Source: Nitrospirota bacterium
GTDB lineage: Bacteria > Nitrospirota > JACRHJ01
Reading direction: 5' to 3'
Assembly (NCBI GenBank): GCA_021815285.1
Contig: JAKAHE010000022.1
Coordinates: 1 to 15,225, forward strand
Length of the DNA: 15,225 nt
Made by a program: the position numbers and the translations under genes. The notes under the pieces were generated by a model. The model was not told where the DNA came from. It saw only the letters and a program-made list of their open reading frames with translations, and made no database searches. Positions 14,598 to 15,225 of the stretch are shown here, piece by piece. Position 1 is the stretch's first letter; each line of letters opens with the position of its first letter.

Positions 14598-14867
14598 TGG
14601 AAATTATCCTTTCTGACCATGCCTTGTTTGAAACGGGCAGAAGGGCGATTTCAAAAGAAGTTCTGTTTGCTATTATTCAATGAACCGGCGCTGGTTATTC
14701 CTTCACGAGGCGGACGAGTAATTTTGCAAGGGAAATATTTTGACCCGGTGTTGAAGAAGGAAATGGTTCTTCGGATTATAGGTATTAAAGAGCAAACAGC
14801 TTTGAAAGTTGTTACCGTTTATAAAACTTCCAAATTCGATAAATACTGGAAGGAGGGCCTCAATTGA
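14597..14867 (+). pseudogene. DUF4258 family gene, frameshifted (possible toxin component)
   Basis: Two frames together spell one DUF4258-like protein of about 90 residues. Frame one starts at ATG 14597, overlapping the ahbD stop (TAATG), and reads MEIILSDHALFETGRRAISK... to a TGA at 14681-14683. Frame two carries NEPALVIPSRGG (from 14679) through the family ending VVTVYKTSKFDKYWKEG to 14867. Dropping one base near C14678 rejoins them as ...FAIINEPALVIPSRGG. A Met at 14619 opens frame two but gives residues unrelated to the family start. The gene is therefore broken, or the base is a sequencing or assembly error; programmed +1 shifting at CAA-TGA is a remote option. GC is near 40%, well below its neighbours. 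Confidence 0.8.
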
Positions 14868-15073
14868 AAGTAATCTATGACCCTGAAAACGATATTATCG
14901 ATGTAATCCTTTCCCAGGAAGAAGTTGCCGAAAGCGATGAAATCAGGGAAGGCATAATCGTCGATTATTCAAAGGAGGGGAAAGTAGTTTCAATCGAAAT
15001 TCTTGATGCGTCCGAAAAAATTGCAGACCCTAAAGGCATCCAGTACGAAATAAAATCGCAAAAGGTGGCATAA
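14864..15073 (+). CDS. DUF2283 family small protein (possible antitoxin partner)
   Basis: A 69-residue protein with the DUF2283 pattern: MKVIYDPENDIIDVILS, then VAESDEIREGIIVDYSKEGK, then VVSIEILDASEK. It starts with TTG (14864-14866), overlapping the DUF4258 stop as TTGA, and GGAGG (14852-14856) lies 7 nt upstream. DUF2283 genes commonly follow DUF4258 genes (from memory), an arrangement that suggests a toxin-antitoxin-like module; the biochemical role is not established. GC is about 40%, unlike hemE and ahbD on either side. The frame is intact although its partner is broken. Its TAA abuts the hemE ATG with no gap. Confidence 0.85.
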   Translation: MKVIYDPENDIIDVILSQEEVAESDEIREGIIVDYSKEGKVVSIEILDASEKIADPKGIQYEIKSQKVA

Positions 15074-15225
15074 ATGTCCGATTACCGCTTCATCAACGCC
15101 TGCTTCTCCAAGCCCGTGGACAGGACGCCCGTATGGCTCATGCGCCAGGCGGGGCGCTACATGGAGGAATACCGCGCCGTCCGCGCGAAGGTGGATTTCC
15201 TGACGCTGTGCAAGTCCCCGGAGCT
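15074..15225 (+). CDS. hemE: Uroporphyrinogen decarboxylase HemE, 3'-truncated by window edge
   Basis: The first 50 residues of HemE, which decarboxylates the four acetates of uroporphyrinogen III to give coproporphyrinogen III. The family signature PVWLMRQAGRYMEEY spans residues 19-33, and its Arg24 and Arg28 are among the invariant active-site arginines. The ATG follows the DUF2283 stop directly, with AGGTGG five bases upstream lying inside that gene. GC returns to about 68%. The gene probably continues an ahbD-led heme operon; further heme genes are expected past the window. Confidence 0.95.
   Translation, partial: MSDYRFINACFSKPVDRTPVWLMRQAGRYMEEYRAVRAKVDFLTLCKSPE

Noticed and set aside
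14671..14690. Programmed +1 frameshift at CAA-TGA
   Set aside because: There is no prfB-like slippery CTT-TGA codon pair and no Shine-Dalgarno-like stimulator spaced for +1 shifting; mutation or sequencing error is simpler.
14619..14867. Standalone 82-residue gene starting at ATG 14619
   Set aside because: Its first ~20 residues do not resemble DUF4258, while the frame from 14597 supplies the proper family start and overlaps the ahbD stop; a frameshifted single gene explains the data better.

Overview
The window is dense, GC-rich bacterial DNA (about 60% or more in most coding stretches I counted) carrying central sugar and trehalose metabolism, with the start of a heme-biosynthesis operon at its right end. 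Genes are packed with 4-bp stop/start overlaps, strong GGAGG ribosome binding sites and several GTG/TTG starts. An oxygen-independent AhbD-type radical SAM enzyme, a D-lactate dehydrogenase, a TreT trehalose synthase with its DUF5752 partner, and a GTCATTGCGA-type intergenic palindrome together suggest an anaerobic or facultative Gram-negative lineage such as Nitrospirota or the former Deltaproteobacteria. That placement is a guess from gene content; no rRNA or marker gene is present to fix it.

Layout. (1) 1-2112, plus: the C-terminal ~700 residues of TreY (maltooligosyl trehalose synthase). (2) 4927-2126, minus: a three-gene operon, D-2-hydroxyacid (lactate) dehydrogenase > GAPDH > DUF72 protein, driven by a near-consensus promoter at 4953-4981. 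(3) 5073-6970, plus: a DUF5752 protein and TreT, overlapping by ATGA, behind a perfect TATAAT box. (4) 13290-6978, minus: a pentose phosphate operon tkt > tal > gnd > rpiB > zwf, with an 80-bp palindromic repeat between tal and gnd. (5) 13512-15225, plus: an AhbD-like radical SAM/SPASM enzyme, a frameshifted DUF4258 gene, an intact DUF2283 gene, and the start of hemE, which runs off the window.

How they fit. TreY makes trehalose from alpha-glucan chain ends; TreT makes or breaks it using NDP-glucose and glucose. Glucose released from trehalose can, once phosphorylated, enter the oxidative pentose phosphate route (Zwf, Gnd) and the non-oxidative branch (RpiB, Tkt, Tal), which rejoins glycolysis at glyceraldehyde 3-phosphate, the substrate of GAPDH. 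The co-transcribed lactate dehydrogenase can reoxidise the NADH. No 6-phosphogluconolactonase or ribulose-phosphate epimerase gene is in the window.

Most interesting points: the internal duplication in the DUF5752 protein and its translational coupling to TreT; an AT-rich DUF4258/DUF2283 pair (possible toxin-antitoxin) wedged into a heme operon with a one-base frameshift in its first gene; and AhbD beside HemE, which suggests a hybrid heme pathway in which AhbD does the job of ChdC. No tRNA, rRNA, CRISPR array, IS element or phage gene was seen.
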